Positions 7,327 to 13,452 are shown, counted from the first letter of the stretch. The stretch is DNA of 13,452 bases from CAYMLQ01 sp964390795 (GCA_964390795.1 CAYMLQ010000134.1:1-13452); one strand, 5' to 3'. Notes: generated by a model not told the origin, from the sequence alone. Program-made: numbers and translations.

Positions 7327-8441
7327 AACCTCACCTCAGCGGTCTCGACTGCGCCCATGCGCGCGTGCAGCACGTAGCGCGGCCCGGTGCGCAGATAGAC
7401 ACGCACATGGGAAAGCGCAAGCGATTGCTGAAGCAAGAGGCCGAAATCATGGAACAACGTGTCAACGGTCGTAATGGATCGCGCCACTTCGCCACCTTGG
7501 TGTAACAACTGGGAAAGATCGCCGCGACCATCATCAAACAAACGGTCGGCGCCGTACCGGAGGAAGGCGTTCGCTGGCGCGAGGGTCAGCGCGACTACGA
7601 CGGCGGCGACCACATGGGCCGCAGTCCGCTGCGGTCCGCCACCGTCCAAAGGCAGGCTATCCACGAGGTGGAAGGCGAGGACATACAGCACGATCAGAAA
7701 GCCCGTCAGAAGCGCATACGTGATGGTACGCCGCAAGAGTTCGCCAGCGCCCATGATATGGCGGGTGGCGATCCCGTAGGCGATGACGCCATGCCAGATG
7801 ACAACCGCGATCGGCGTGAACCGCGCGCTTTGCGCGGAACCCGTTATCAAGGGGATCACCAACACGAGCAGGACGCCGGGAACGAGCCCGAAAAATGAGC
7901 CGAGCGCCATGATCTGCAACTCCATGCGGCAGCCCCCCTCGGCCTGCGACAGCGACCTGAAGAAGCTCCACAACAGGGTCGCCACGGAGATGACCCAAAA
8001 GCCGACAAAGAGGATGAAGCCAGGCCCATAGAGAGGCTCGGCGATCACCCCGCCCCCCGCCGGAAGGCGCGCACCGACGAGAAAGAAACGGGTCTGCGAT
8101 AGAAGACCGACGGCAAAAACAGCCAACACCCACGGCCGCGAGCGGCGCAGCAGTCGGGTTGTCGTCTCACCCGGCTGAGCCACAGCGCCGCACAGCAGAT
8201 GGAGCAACAAAGGGATGGGCGCGCTCATGGCGCAGGCCTGGCGGATCCAGAATACCAGCCACACCTCGTCCGCCGCAATCGCGCCGAAATACTGACAGGC
8301 CAGCCAGAGGGCAAACAGACACGAAAGGATGGCGAACAAGCAGTTGGCCAACCTACGCATATGGGTGAGGTACACGACGACCCCCAGCAGCAGGTTGACC
8401 ACAATAGCGGCGAGCAGCGCAAGGATGAAGAGGTTCGTCAT
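7209..8441 (-). CDS. N-terminal part of membrane sensor histidine kinase (multi-TM sensor, start of GAF)
   Basis: The ATG at 8441 begins a protein with about eight or nine hydrophobic segments in its first 300 residues: near 3-26, 32-53, 65-86, 105-125, 140-165, 178-203, 210-228, 243-265 and 278-297. It resembles the polytopic N-terminal sensor regions of some bacterial kinases. After the membrane part, LFDDGRGDLSQLLHQGGEVA and SHVRVYLRTGPRYVLHARMG (about 305-370) are the linker and first strands of a GAF domain. From about residue 376 to the stop at 7209 the frame is cysteine-, arginine- and tryptophan-rich and no longer protein-like. The true continuation is the neighbouring frame (5905-7326). 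The start overlaps the ketoacyl-synthase stop as ATGA, so the two genes are translationally coupled. The signal may be lipidic or membrane-derived, judging only by its partner genes. Confidence 0.85.
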   Translation of the reverse strand: MTNLFILALLAAIVVNLLLGVVVYLTHMRRLANCLFAILSCLFALWLACQYFGAIAADEVWLVFWIRQACAMSAPIPLLLHLLCGAVAQPGETTTRLLRRSRPWVLAVFAVGLLSQTRFFLVGARLPAGGGVIAEPLYGPGFILFVGFWVISVATLLWSFFRSLSQAEGGCRMELQIMALGSFFGLVPGVLLVLVIPLITGSAQSARFTPIAVVIWHGVIAYGIATRHIMGAGELLRRTITYALLTGFLIVLYVLAFHLVDSLPLDGGGPQRTAAHVVAAVVVALTLAPANAFLRYGADRLFDDGRGDLSQLLHQGGEVARSITTVDTLFHDFGLLLQQSLALSHVRVYLRTGPRYVLHARMGAVETAEVRLWVRVIRWCSPCRPNGIPCCATCCGVPGVRRYRCVPSEP

Positions 8442-9691
8442 GGCGGAGGCCGTCTGACGATGAGCGTGGTGTTGCCGCCGCCCATGCAGTGTACGTTGAT
8501 AAGTGCGTGTTCGATCCGCGTCAGGCGCGCGTGCGGCACGTAGTCGAGATCACACGCCGGATCGGGGGTTGTGTAATTGGCCGTCGGCGGGATCAGGTCA
8601 TCGCGCATCGCGAGCGCGCAGGCGATCAGTTCCATTGGACCTGCGGCCGAGAGCGGGTTGCCGGTGACGCCCTTGATGGACGAGACCGGAATGCGGAATG
8701 CGTGGCGGCCGAGCGTGTTACGGATCATGGCCGTCTCCACGCGGTCAATGACCGGGTCGCTCGGCCCGTGAGCGCACACGTAGTCGATCCTCTCCCCGCA
8801 CACCCGCACGTTGGCCAAAGCCAGCGTCATGCACGCGCCCAACCCCTCGGCCGCCTGCGTACCGAGCGCGTCGGCATGCGACGCGCCACCACAGATTTCA
8901 AGCCAGATGCGGGCGCCACGGGCACGCGCATGAGCCAGACTTTCGATCACGACTACGGCCGAGCCCTCCCCCAAGACGCCTCCGTCCCTGTCTCGGTCGA
9001 AGGGGCGGCTGGCTTGTTGCGGCGCTTCATTGCGGCCCGAGAGCATTCCGCCCGCACTGAAGGCTGTACAGGTTGTCTCGGTGAGCGACGCATCGGCGCC
9101 GCCGGCAATGGCAATGTCAGCCCGCCCCGTGCGAATGGCGGCGACAGCCGCCAACACCGCGTCCGCCCCGGCCTTGCAGGCGGTCGCCACAGTCTGGGAC
9201 GCAACCCGCACACCGAGATGCTCGGCCAAGGTGACGGACATGGCGTGAGGCTGTGAGGCCCAGACCAGCCACGGCCGCACTTGCCGGCCCTCCCTTTGCA
9301 GCAGTCCTTGCGCCACCATCTCGACCAGTTCGATCGCGCTGGTGCTGACTCCCATAATGACGCTCACCGGCCGAACACTGACCGCGAGGGTGTCGCCCAA
9401 CGCCGCGTCCGCCAACGCCATGTCCAATGCGGCCAAGGCGAATTGCGTGTGGCGCGCCATGCGCTTCCACTTGACTGACGCCGGCAGATGGCGCTTGGGG
9501 TCGAACCCCTTGACCTCGGCCGCAATACGGTTCGCGAGCTTCGACGCGTCAAACAAAGTGATCGGGCCAACCCCAGAGAGCCCCTCGGACAGTGTACGCC
9601 AGAAGTCCGCCTCGCCTATGCCGTTTGCAGCCACCACCCCGATTCCGGTGACAACGGCCCGACGGTTGTCAGTGTAATACTCTTCGCTCAT
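8438..9691 (-). CDS. FabF-like beta-ketoacyl-ACP synthase with atypical active site
   Basis: This 417-aa protein is a condensing enzyme of the KAS I/II thiolase fold. It opens with VVTGIGVVAANGIG (13-26), carries the nucleophile C172 in VATACKAGADAV, H308 in VCAHGPSDP, and K340 in VSSIKGVTG. In FabF the next motif is TGHLLGAAG; here it is TGNPLSAAG, so the second catalytic histidine is replaced by N345. The usual gatekeeper GFGGTN also differs (CMGGGN, 402-407). Cys-His-Asn is the triad of KAS III and chalcone-type enzymes, but the overall sequence is FabF-like. It may condense an unusual acyl chain or work with a partner. No ACP, ketoreductase or acyltransferase gene is in the window, so it is not part of a visible lipid or polyketide cluster here. 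It is the first gene of the kinase operon and overlaps the next start by 4 bp. No clear Shine-Dalgarno precedes the ATG. The family is certain; the product is unknown. Confidence 0.9.
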   Translation of the reverse strand: MSEEYYTDNRRAVVTGIGVVAANGIGEADFWRTLSEGLSGVGPITLFDASKLANRIAAEVKGFDPKRHLPASVKWKRMARHTQFALAALDMALADAALGDTLAVSVRPVSVIMGVSTSAIELVEMVAQGLLQREGRQVRPWLVWASQPHAMSVTLAEHLGVRVASQTVATACKAGADAVLAAVAAIRTGRADIAIAGGADASLTETTCTAFSAGGMLSGRNEAPQQASRPFDRDRDGGVLGEGSAVVVIESLAHARARGARIWLEICGGASHADALGTQAAEGLGACMTLALANVRVCGERIDYVCAHGPSDPVIDRVETAMIRNTLGRHAFRIPVSSIKGVTGNPLSAAGPMELIACALAMRDDLIPPTANYTTPDPACDLDYVPHARLTRIEHALINVHCMGGGNTTLIVRRPPP

Positions 9692-9715
9692 GATTTTGGC
9701 GGTTAGTTTGGCATC

Positions 9716-9731
9716 ACATCCCCGCGGATGT
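9716..9731. repeat. short perfect inverted repeat in the ketoacyl-synthase leader
   Basis: ACATCC and GGATGT pair perfectly around a CCGC loop. The repeat lies 25 bp upstream of the ketoacyl-synthase ATG and would form a hairpin in its leader, or serve as a small operator. No U-tract follows on either strand, so it is not a terminator. Confidence 0.4.
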
Positions 9732-9742
9732 CCACCTCAAAG

Positions 9743-9804
9743 TTCAAAAATGTACACACGGGCGACACATACACCCGAAGAACGCTCGGGCGTACACTTT
9801 TGAA
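9743..9804. promoter_or_regulatory. inverted-repeat pair, candidate enhancer for the sigma-54 activator
   Basis: TTCAAAAATGTAC at 9743-9755 and GTACACTTTTGAA at 9792-9804 are inverted copies with one mismatch in 13, and further matching GC-rich bases follow inward (ACACGGGC against the complement of GCTCGGGC). Their centres are 49 bp apart. The right arm ends about 90 bp upstream of the sigma-54 -24 element, a usual distance for NtrC-type activator sites, and the repeat sits between the two divergent units. The repeat is seen directly; binding by the regulator at 2467-3930 is inferred. Confidence 0.55.
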
Positions 9805-9892
9805 CAATTTAGCAGGGCAAATCATTACATTAACGGGCCACCTTTCAGCGGCAGATCGTTATCTTGACCCCGAAGCCCTACTGCACGCTTCA

Positions 9893-9908
9893 TGGCACGG
9901 AGGGTGCT
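9893..9908 (+). promoter_or_regulatory. sigma-54 (RpoN) promoter
   Basis: The 16-mer TGGCACGGAGGGTGCT matches the consensus TGGCACGNNNNTTGCW at every defined position except the first T of the TTGC half. The invariant GG (9894-9895) and GC (9906-9907) are correctly spaced. Transcription should start near 9919, giving a leader of about 55 nt to the porin ATG at 9974. A sigma-54-dependent activator is encoded in the same window. Confidence 0.75.
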
Positions 9909-9973
9909 TAGATTATTCCTCGTGTGAATCGGTTCATATTTGTGCATCAGGTTGTTGAATGGGGGAACTTTTT

Positions 9974-11200
9974 ATGACGCGTCAGCCAATATTAGGTGTT
10001 CTCACTCTGGCCGCGACAGTCCTCTGGGAACAAGCCGTGTTGGCGGATGGTTTTCGCAATCCGCCCGACACGGCGGCCGCGCTGGGAAAGTCAGGCAATC
10101 ATATCGTTTGGGTCGACGACGCGTCGGCTCTCTTTTACAACCCAGCCAATCTGGTTGACGTGCCGTCGAGCCAGGTGCAAGTCTCCGCGCTGCTCGGTTA
10201 CAGCCACGCCGACTACAGCGGCCTTCTGGGAAAGACGGAGACCGAAAGACCCTGGAGCCTATTGCCCGCCTTCGCCCTCGCCTGGCCGCTGCCGGACGAG
10301 GATCTGACGCTCGGCTTCGGCATGCGTGTTCCCTATGGCCGCCAGACGCGGTGGGATTCCAGCGGGGCCTTCCGCTATGCCGCGCCCGTATCCTCTGAAA
10401 TGATGGTTGCCGATTTTTCGCCCGCGCTGGCCTGGCGCATTTCGGACGCCCTCTCGATCGGAGCCGGGCTTGACCTGTACTACGGGCGACTGCAGTTCCG
10501 CCAGTTGCTTCCGATCCTCAGCACTAGCCGCATCACCGCAGATGCCGCCGGATATGCCGTGGGAGGCAACGCCGGCATCACCTGGCGCATCACGCCAAGC
10601 CAGCGCCTCGCCCTGACCTGCCGTTCGCCGTTCGACCTGACGTTCAGCGGCGACATGGAGACTGCCGGAATCCCCCCTCCGGCCGTCTCCTCAAGCGATG
10701 TCGACACGACCTTCAGGTTTCCGACGATCGTGGCGCTCGGCTACGGCATCCAACTCACCGACACGTTCCGCGTCGAGGCCAAGGTCGAGTGGCTCCAATT
10801 CTCACGCTACAAGACGCTGACCATTGATGCGGGCGATAACAACGCACTGGTCAATGCGCTAGGCCTAACCACGACCCCGCAGAATTGGAACGACACCTGA
10901 ACCTTCGGCCTCGGTGCCGACTGGCGCTTCGTTCCCGACTGGACGCTGCGCGCGGGTTACCTGTATCTCCCGAGCCCAATCCCGGACTCGACTTTCGCGC
11001 CCTCCGCGCTGGATGTCGACCAGTCCGTGGTGAGCATCGGTCTCGGCTACCAGGTCGGACACCACACCGTCGACCTCGCCTACGCCCTCGGTCTCTTCGA
11101 CAAGCGCAGCGTCGGTTCCAACCAAAACCCGCTTTTCCAGATGAGCACGTATGACTTCCAGGGCCATCTTGCCGCGCTGACTTACACCTATGCGTTCTGA
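9974..11200 (+). CDS. FadL/OmpP1/TodX-family outer-membrane transporter, interrupted by an in-frame TGA
   Basis: Proteins of this family are 14-strand outer-membrane barrels that let long-chain fatty acids or aromatic hydrocarbons into the cell. A start at ATG 9974 gives a classic signal peptide (about residues 1-24, cleavage after VLA), and GGGGGA lies 7 nt upstream; ATG 9959 in the same frame is an alternative. The mature start DGFRNPPDTAAALGKSG, then DDASALFYNPANLVD, is the family's N-terminal hatch region, followed by alternating beta-strand sequence and a C-terminal TYTYAF ending in phenylalanine. The frame is broken once, by TGA at 10898-10900 (codon 309), and then runs open for 99 more family-like codons (TFGLGADWRF, TLRAGYLYLPSPIPD) to TGA at 11198-11200. 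The context DT-stop-TF suggests a Trp codon (TGG) changed to TGA. As it stands only a 308-aa truncated barrel would be made. It is expressed from the sigma-54 promoter, and the REC-kinase follows 60 bp downstream. Confidence 0.85.
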
Positions 11201-11248
11201 ACCTGTATCACCATGCACGCGATCAAAGCACACCCTTTCGGCAACAGC

Positions 11249-11255
11249 AAGGAGG
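11249..11255 (+). promoter_or_regulatory. strong ribosome binding site that fixes the REC-kinase start
   Basis: AAGGAGG lies 5 nt before the ATG at 11261. A longer in-frame ORF begins at ATG 11213, but nothing like a ribosome site precedes it, and the receiver-domain homology begins after 11261. The shorter start is therefore preferred. Confidence 0.8.
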
Positions 11256-11260
11256 TTTTC

Positions 11261-12448
11261 ATGACGCCCCATGCTCAGCCGGTCCAGGATGAGGCGCCTC
11301 CGACCATTTTGGTGATCGACGACGAACTCGGCCCGCGCGAAAGCCTGCGTTTTCTTCTCAAGAATGAGTACCGCGTGTTGTGCGCGGAAAACGTCGCGCG
11401 CGGTCTGCAGCTGTTGCGCGAACATTCGCCGGACACCGTGATCATAGACATCCGCATGCCTGGACAGGACGGCATCGACGGCCTCCGCGAGATCCGCAAA
11501 TTCGATTCGGAGCTGGCCGTGATTATGCTGACCGGTTTCGCTTCCGTGGGTACTGCACAAAAGGCGATCCGCCTTTTAGCGAACGATTACATGGAAAAAC
11601 CGTTCGACGCCACGGAGATGCGGCATGCCGTCCGACGCCATGTCGAGCAAACCCGCCTGCGGCGCAAGCGGAACAAGCTCCTGAACGAAACGGTCGAGCT
11701 TGACCAACGCATCCACGAGCTTCAGAGGAAGGAACGCCTAACCGAGTTGGGCCAGTCCTCTGCGGAGTTCGTCCACGACCTGCGTAATGTGCTCAACATG
11801 GCCACCGGTTCATCGAGCCTCCTGCGCGAGGAGGTGGAGGCGCTTCAGCTGCGGCAGTCAGAGTCGCCGACGGAAGCCGGTTACTACCTCGATATGCTTG
11901 AGGCTGCGATGCGTCAGAGCGTCGACATGCTCGACACGTGGCAGCGGCTGATCCGCCAAAGCCCTCAACAAAGGACGCGGTTCGGCATCCACGCGTTCGC
12001 CCGCACCTGTATGGAGGCGTGCCGGCCTGCGGCCCAGGCCGTCCGCGCGCATCTTTCGTGCGAGACCCTCGGCGACGAGGCCGAAGTACACGGCGACCGT
12101 ATTCAGCTCGCACGCGTCCTCAACAACCTCATCCAGAACGCGGTTCACGCCCTGCCTGCCGACAACGGTCGCATCCGCGTCCGCTCGGTCAGCCTCGACA
12201 CGTCGGTTCTCGTGAGCGTGTCGGACAACGGATGCGGCATTCAGGAAGACAACCTGAAGCACATTTTCTCTCCGGACTTTACCACCCGGCGCTCGCACGG
12301 CGGCATGGGCCTCGGGCTTTTCATCGCCCAGAAAATCGCCCAGTCGCACGACGGAACCGTAAACGTTGAAAGCACCGTCAACCAAGGGTCGACGTTCACC
12401 CTCCAGTTGCCGCGAGCCGCGAAGGTCATCGGTGACGGCGCGGCCTGA
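11261..12448 (+). CDS. receiver-histidine kinase (REC-HisKA-HATPase)
   Basis: This is a 395-aa soluble protein in which the receiver precedes the kinase. REC (about 14-128) has D20-D21, phospho-acceptor D63, T91 and K113, all intact. A basic, probably coiled-coil linker (130-160) leads to the H-box SAEFVHDLRNVLNM with H172, a variant HDLRN type. The ATPase domain carries N289/N293 (NLIQNAVHA), G1 DNGCGI (322-327) and G2 GMGLGL (348-353). There is no membrane segment or other sensor, so its input is probably phosphorylation of D63 by another kinase, such as those of the divergent operon. Its output could be back to the sigma-54 regulator, either as a kinase or as a phosphatase. It lies 60 bp after the porin with no terminator visible between, so it likely shares the sigma-54 promoter. 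Its 3' end overlaps the convergent methyltransferase gene by 23 bp. Confidence 0.92.
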   Translation: MTPHAQPVQDEAPPTILVIDDELGPRESLRFLLKNEYRVLCAENVARGLQLLREHSPDTVIIDIRMPGQDGIDGLREIRKFDSELAVIMLTGFASVGTAQKAIRLLANDYMEKPFDATEMRHAVRRHVEQTRLRRKRNKLLNETVELDQRIHELQRKERLTELGQSSAEFVHDLRNVLNMATGSSSLLREEVEALQLRQSESPTEAGYYLDMLEAAMRQSVDMLDTWQRLIRQSPQQRTRFGIHAFARTCMEACRPAAQAVRAHLSCETLGDEAEVHGDRIQLARVLNNLIQNAVHALPADNGRIRVRSVSLDTSVLVSVSDNGCGIQEDNLKHIFSPDFTTRRSHGGMGLGLFIAQKIAQSHDGTVNVESTVNQGSTFTLQLPRAAKVIGDGAA

Positions 12449-13097
12449 AGGGCAGCGGAAAGAACCCCCAGACTTCGCTCTTGTACCGCCGGTACTCGGG
12501 GCCAAACAGCACACCGAGAAAACGCTCCTCATAATAGGCGCGAGTGATTTCCAACGGGATGAAGACCAGCGTGCCGAACAGTAGCGCGCCCCATGCTCCC
12601 AGAAACAAAGGCAGACCGACAATCTCCAGACAGGCCCCGAAATAGAGCGGATGGCGAATGAACCGGTAGACGCCTTCGCGCACCAGATGACGCGCGCCGC
12701 CCGTATCGGAGACGTCGACGTGAAACTGATATCGGAGCGTGTGAAACGCCCAGTAGCGCAACGCGACTCCGGCACCGTAAACCGCCGCTCCAGTTGCGAC
12801 GAGTCCGACGTGCGGGAAACCGCTCCGAAACAAAAACTCGGTCGCCGCGCCGCCCAGCGTCAACGTATACGCGTAACCGACGGCGATCGCGGTCCAGTCC
12901 TGCCCCGCGCCGCTGCCCTTTCGCACATACATGGCCCACATCCGCTCCACACTGGCCGTGACAAAGAGGACGATGCCTGCCGCTTTGCCCGCGAACGGCG
13001 GCGTGAACGCGTACAGCATAACTGGAAGCAGGACCAACAACACGGCCATGACGGCCACGCCGTGAAACAGCAAGCGGACAAAGCGGTTCTTCATCAT
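12426..13097 (-). CDS. ICMT/PEMT-like integral membrane methyltransferase
   Basis: This protein is 223 aa from the ATG at 13097 (ATG 13094 is also possible; a GTG at 13139 extends the frame almost into a heptamer repeat and adds an unlikely basic stretch). It has about five hydrophobic segments and the C-terminal signature of the isoprenylcysteine carboxyl methyltransferase/phospholipid methyltransferase superfamily: GVYRFIRHPLYFG (RHPLY at 148-152), then EERFL (190-194) and FGPEYRRY (198-205), which form the SAM-binding end. In bacteria these proteins usually methylate lipids, amines or unknown small molecules. No prenyl-protein substrate is expected. It converges on the REC-kinase gene with a 23-bp tail overlap, so it is not in its operon. 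A heptamer repeat (13143-13179) lies just upstream of its start. No convincing Shine-Dalgarno was seen. The superfamily is clear; the substrate is unknown. Confidence 0.82.
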   Translation of the reverse strand: MMKNRFVRLLFHGVAVMAVLLVLLPVMLYAFTPPFAGKAAGIVLFVTASVERMWAMYVRKGSGAGQDWTAIAVGYAYTLTLGGAATEFLFRSGFPHVGLVATGAAVYGAGVALRYWAFHTLRYQFHVDVSDTGGARHLVREGVYRFIRHPLYFGACLEIVGLPLFLGAWGALLFGTLVFIPLEITRAYYEERFLGVLFGPEYRRYKSEVWGFFPLPFRPRRHR

Positions 13098-13142
13098 GCA
13101 GAATATGCCAAAACACAGGCGCGAACGCAAGACCCGCACCCG

Positions 13143-13179
13143 ATTTAGGAGTTAGGAGTTAGGATTTAGAAGTTGCAAT
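13143..13179 (+). repeat. heptamer-type short tandem repeat, copy 2
   Basis: The units TTAGGAG, TTAGGAG, TTAGGAT, TTAGAAG, TTGCAAT follow one another exactly every 7 bp. The copy is inverted relative to those at 2458-2496 and 13324-13355, and lies 46 bp upstream of the methyltransferase start. Confidence 0.8.
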
Positions 13180-13225
13180 ACCTTGAAATCAAATATTTTA
13201 TGCGATCAATAATCGACATTCCATA

Positions 13226-13246
13226 GTGTCTTCATGATGAGGACAC
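13226..13246. repeat. 21-nt palindrome
   Basis: GTGTCTTCAT and ATGAGGACAC are inverted 10-mers around a single G, with one mismatch (T against G). The length and dyad symmetry fit a dimeric repressor site. It lies about 130 bp upstream of the methyltransferase start and no binding protein can be assigned. Confidence 0.4.
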
Positions 13247-13323
13247 AAAAATCCCCACGCCAAAACCGCGCTGATACGCGGCAAAAACTCAAAAGCATGC
13301 CATGTAATCGCGGGTTGTTGCGT

Positions 13324-13355
13324 ATTCAACTCCTAAATCCTAACTCCTCCTTTGG
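13324..13355 (-). repeat. heptamer-type short tandem repeat, copy 3
   Basis: Read on the minus strand: GGAGGAG, TTAGGAT, TTAGGAG, TTGAAT. It is the same as the copy at 2458-2496 apart from one base change and the absence of one 7-bp unit (GAACTCC on the plus strand), with the flank CCAAAGG also shared. It runs directly into the hairpin element at 13354. Confidence 0.8.
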
Positions 13356-13408
13356 TGCGATTCAGTTTCAACTAAACTGAATCGCACCCTCACCAAGCGG
13401 GTGCGATT
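13354..13408. repeat. three-arm palindromic element with mutually exclusive hairpins
   Basis: Arm 1 GGTGCGATTCAGTTT (13354-13368) and arm 2 AAACTGAATCGCACC (13374-13388) form a perfect 15-bp stem with a 5-nt loop. The end of arm 2, AATCGCACCC (13380-13389), also pairs perfectly with arm 3 GGGTGCGATT (13399-13408) across a 9-nt loop. Only one of the two hairpins can form at a time. No U-tract follows either on either strand, so it is not a standard terminator. It resembles REP/BIME-type extragenic palindromes or a mobile-element end. Confidence 0.65.
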
Positions 13409-13452
13409 GAAAAGTGTTGAAGGTTAGGCGGCCTTGGGGTGCGAGCGGTAGT

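Larger units (their letters stand above)
13098..13452. other. non-coding, AT-richer end segment
   Basis: No credible gene lies in these 355 bases. The segment is visibly richer in A and T than the rest, especially about 13175-13260. It holds two heptamer repeats facing opposite ways about 145 bp apart, a 21-nt palindrome, a small GC hairpin CCGCG-6-CGCGG (13266-13281, followed by TTTT on the minus strand, a weak terminator-like pattern), and the alternative hairpins at 13354-13408. A minus-strand frame at the right edge ends in TAA at 13424-13426, but too little is visible to call it. Confidence 0.6.

Noticed and set aside
7320..7340. Programmed -1 frameshift in the membrane kinase
   Set aside because: No slippery X-XXY-YYZ heptamer or clear downstream structure is present; an ordinary indel or sequencing error explains it better.
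9728..9958. 76-aa plus-strand ORF in the divergent intergenic region
   Set aside because: It overlaps the inverted repeat and the sigma-54 promoter, has no ribosome site and no protein-like pattern.
10898..10920. Selenocysteine insertion at the porin TGA
   Set aside because: Only a 5-bp stem (TCGGC/GCCGA) follows, much smaller than a bacterial SECIS, and a barrel protein has no use for Sec. A lost Trp codon is simpler.
11858..12775. 305-aa minus-strand ORF across the REC-kinase and methyltransferase tails
   Set aside because: It spans the 3' ends of two well-supported genes in wrong frames and has no domain-like sequence.
13424..13452. End of a minus-strand gene (YRSHPKAA then TAA)
   Set aside because: Eight codons cannot be assigned to any family, and other frames are open too; it may be real but is not supportable from this window.

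Overview
The window looks like chromosomal DNA of a Gram-negative heterotroph with a GC-rich genome. It has an outer-membrane FadL-type porin with a signal peptide, overlapping ATGA gene junctions, and a standard code in which TGA is the usual stop (at least seven genes end in TGA). A GH127-type glycosidase beside an AraC regulator, and heptameric sequence repeats between genes, would fit the Verrucomicrobiota/Kiritimatiellota/Lentisphaerota part of the tree. No marker gene is present, so that placement is only a guess.

Layout. (1) 1-2460: an AraC-family regulator (+) converges on a GH127/DUF1680 glycosidase gene (-) that has lost its 5' end at a heptamer repeat. (2) 2467-9691 (-): a tightly overlapping operon, read right to left, of a FabF-like ketoacyl synthase, a polytopic membrane histidine kinase (split by a frameshift inside its GAF domain), a second soluble histidine kinase, and an NtrC-type sigma-54-dependent response regulator. 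(3) 9692-9973: the divergent control region, with a 13-bp inverted repeat (one mismatch) and a near-consensus sigma-54 promoter pointing right. (4) 9974-12448 (+): a FadL/OmpP1-family outer-membrane protein interrupted by one in-frame TGA, then a receiver-histidine kinase protein in which the REC domain precedes the kinase. (5) 12426-13097 (-): an ICMT/PEMT-like integral membrane methyltransferase. (6) 13098-13452: an AT-richer non-coding segment with two oppositely oriented heptamer repeats, a 21-nt palindrome and overlapping alternative hairpins.

How it may work together (inference). The two kinases and the sigma-54 activator form one transcription unit with a ketoacyl synthase. The divergent unit has the only good sigma-54 promoter I found in the window and encodes a hydrophobic-compound porin plus another kinase. 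The simplest reading is a locus that senses a lipid or other hydrophobic compound: the activator binds the inverted repeat, turns on the porin and the REC-kinase, and the REC-kinase feeds back on signalling. I do not recognise this combination as a named system.

Two genes of this locus carry single lesions (a 1-nt frameshift in the membrane kinase and a nonsense codon in the porin). They are either recent decay or assembly/sequencing errors, and this must be settled before the locus is treated as functional. I found no rRNA, tRNA, CRISPR array or complete insertion sequence.
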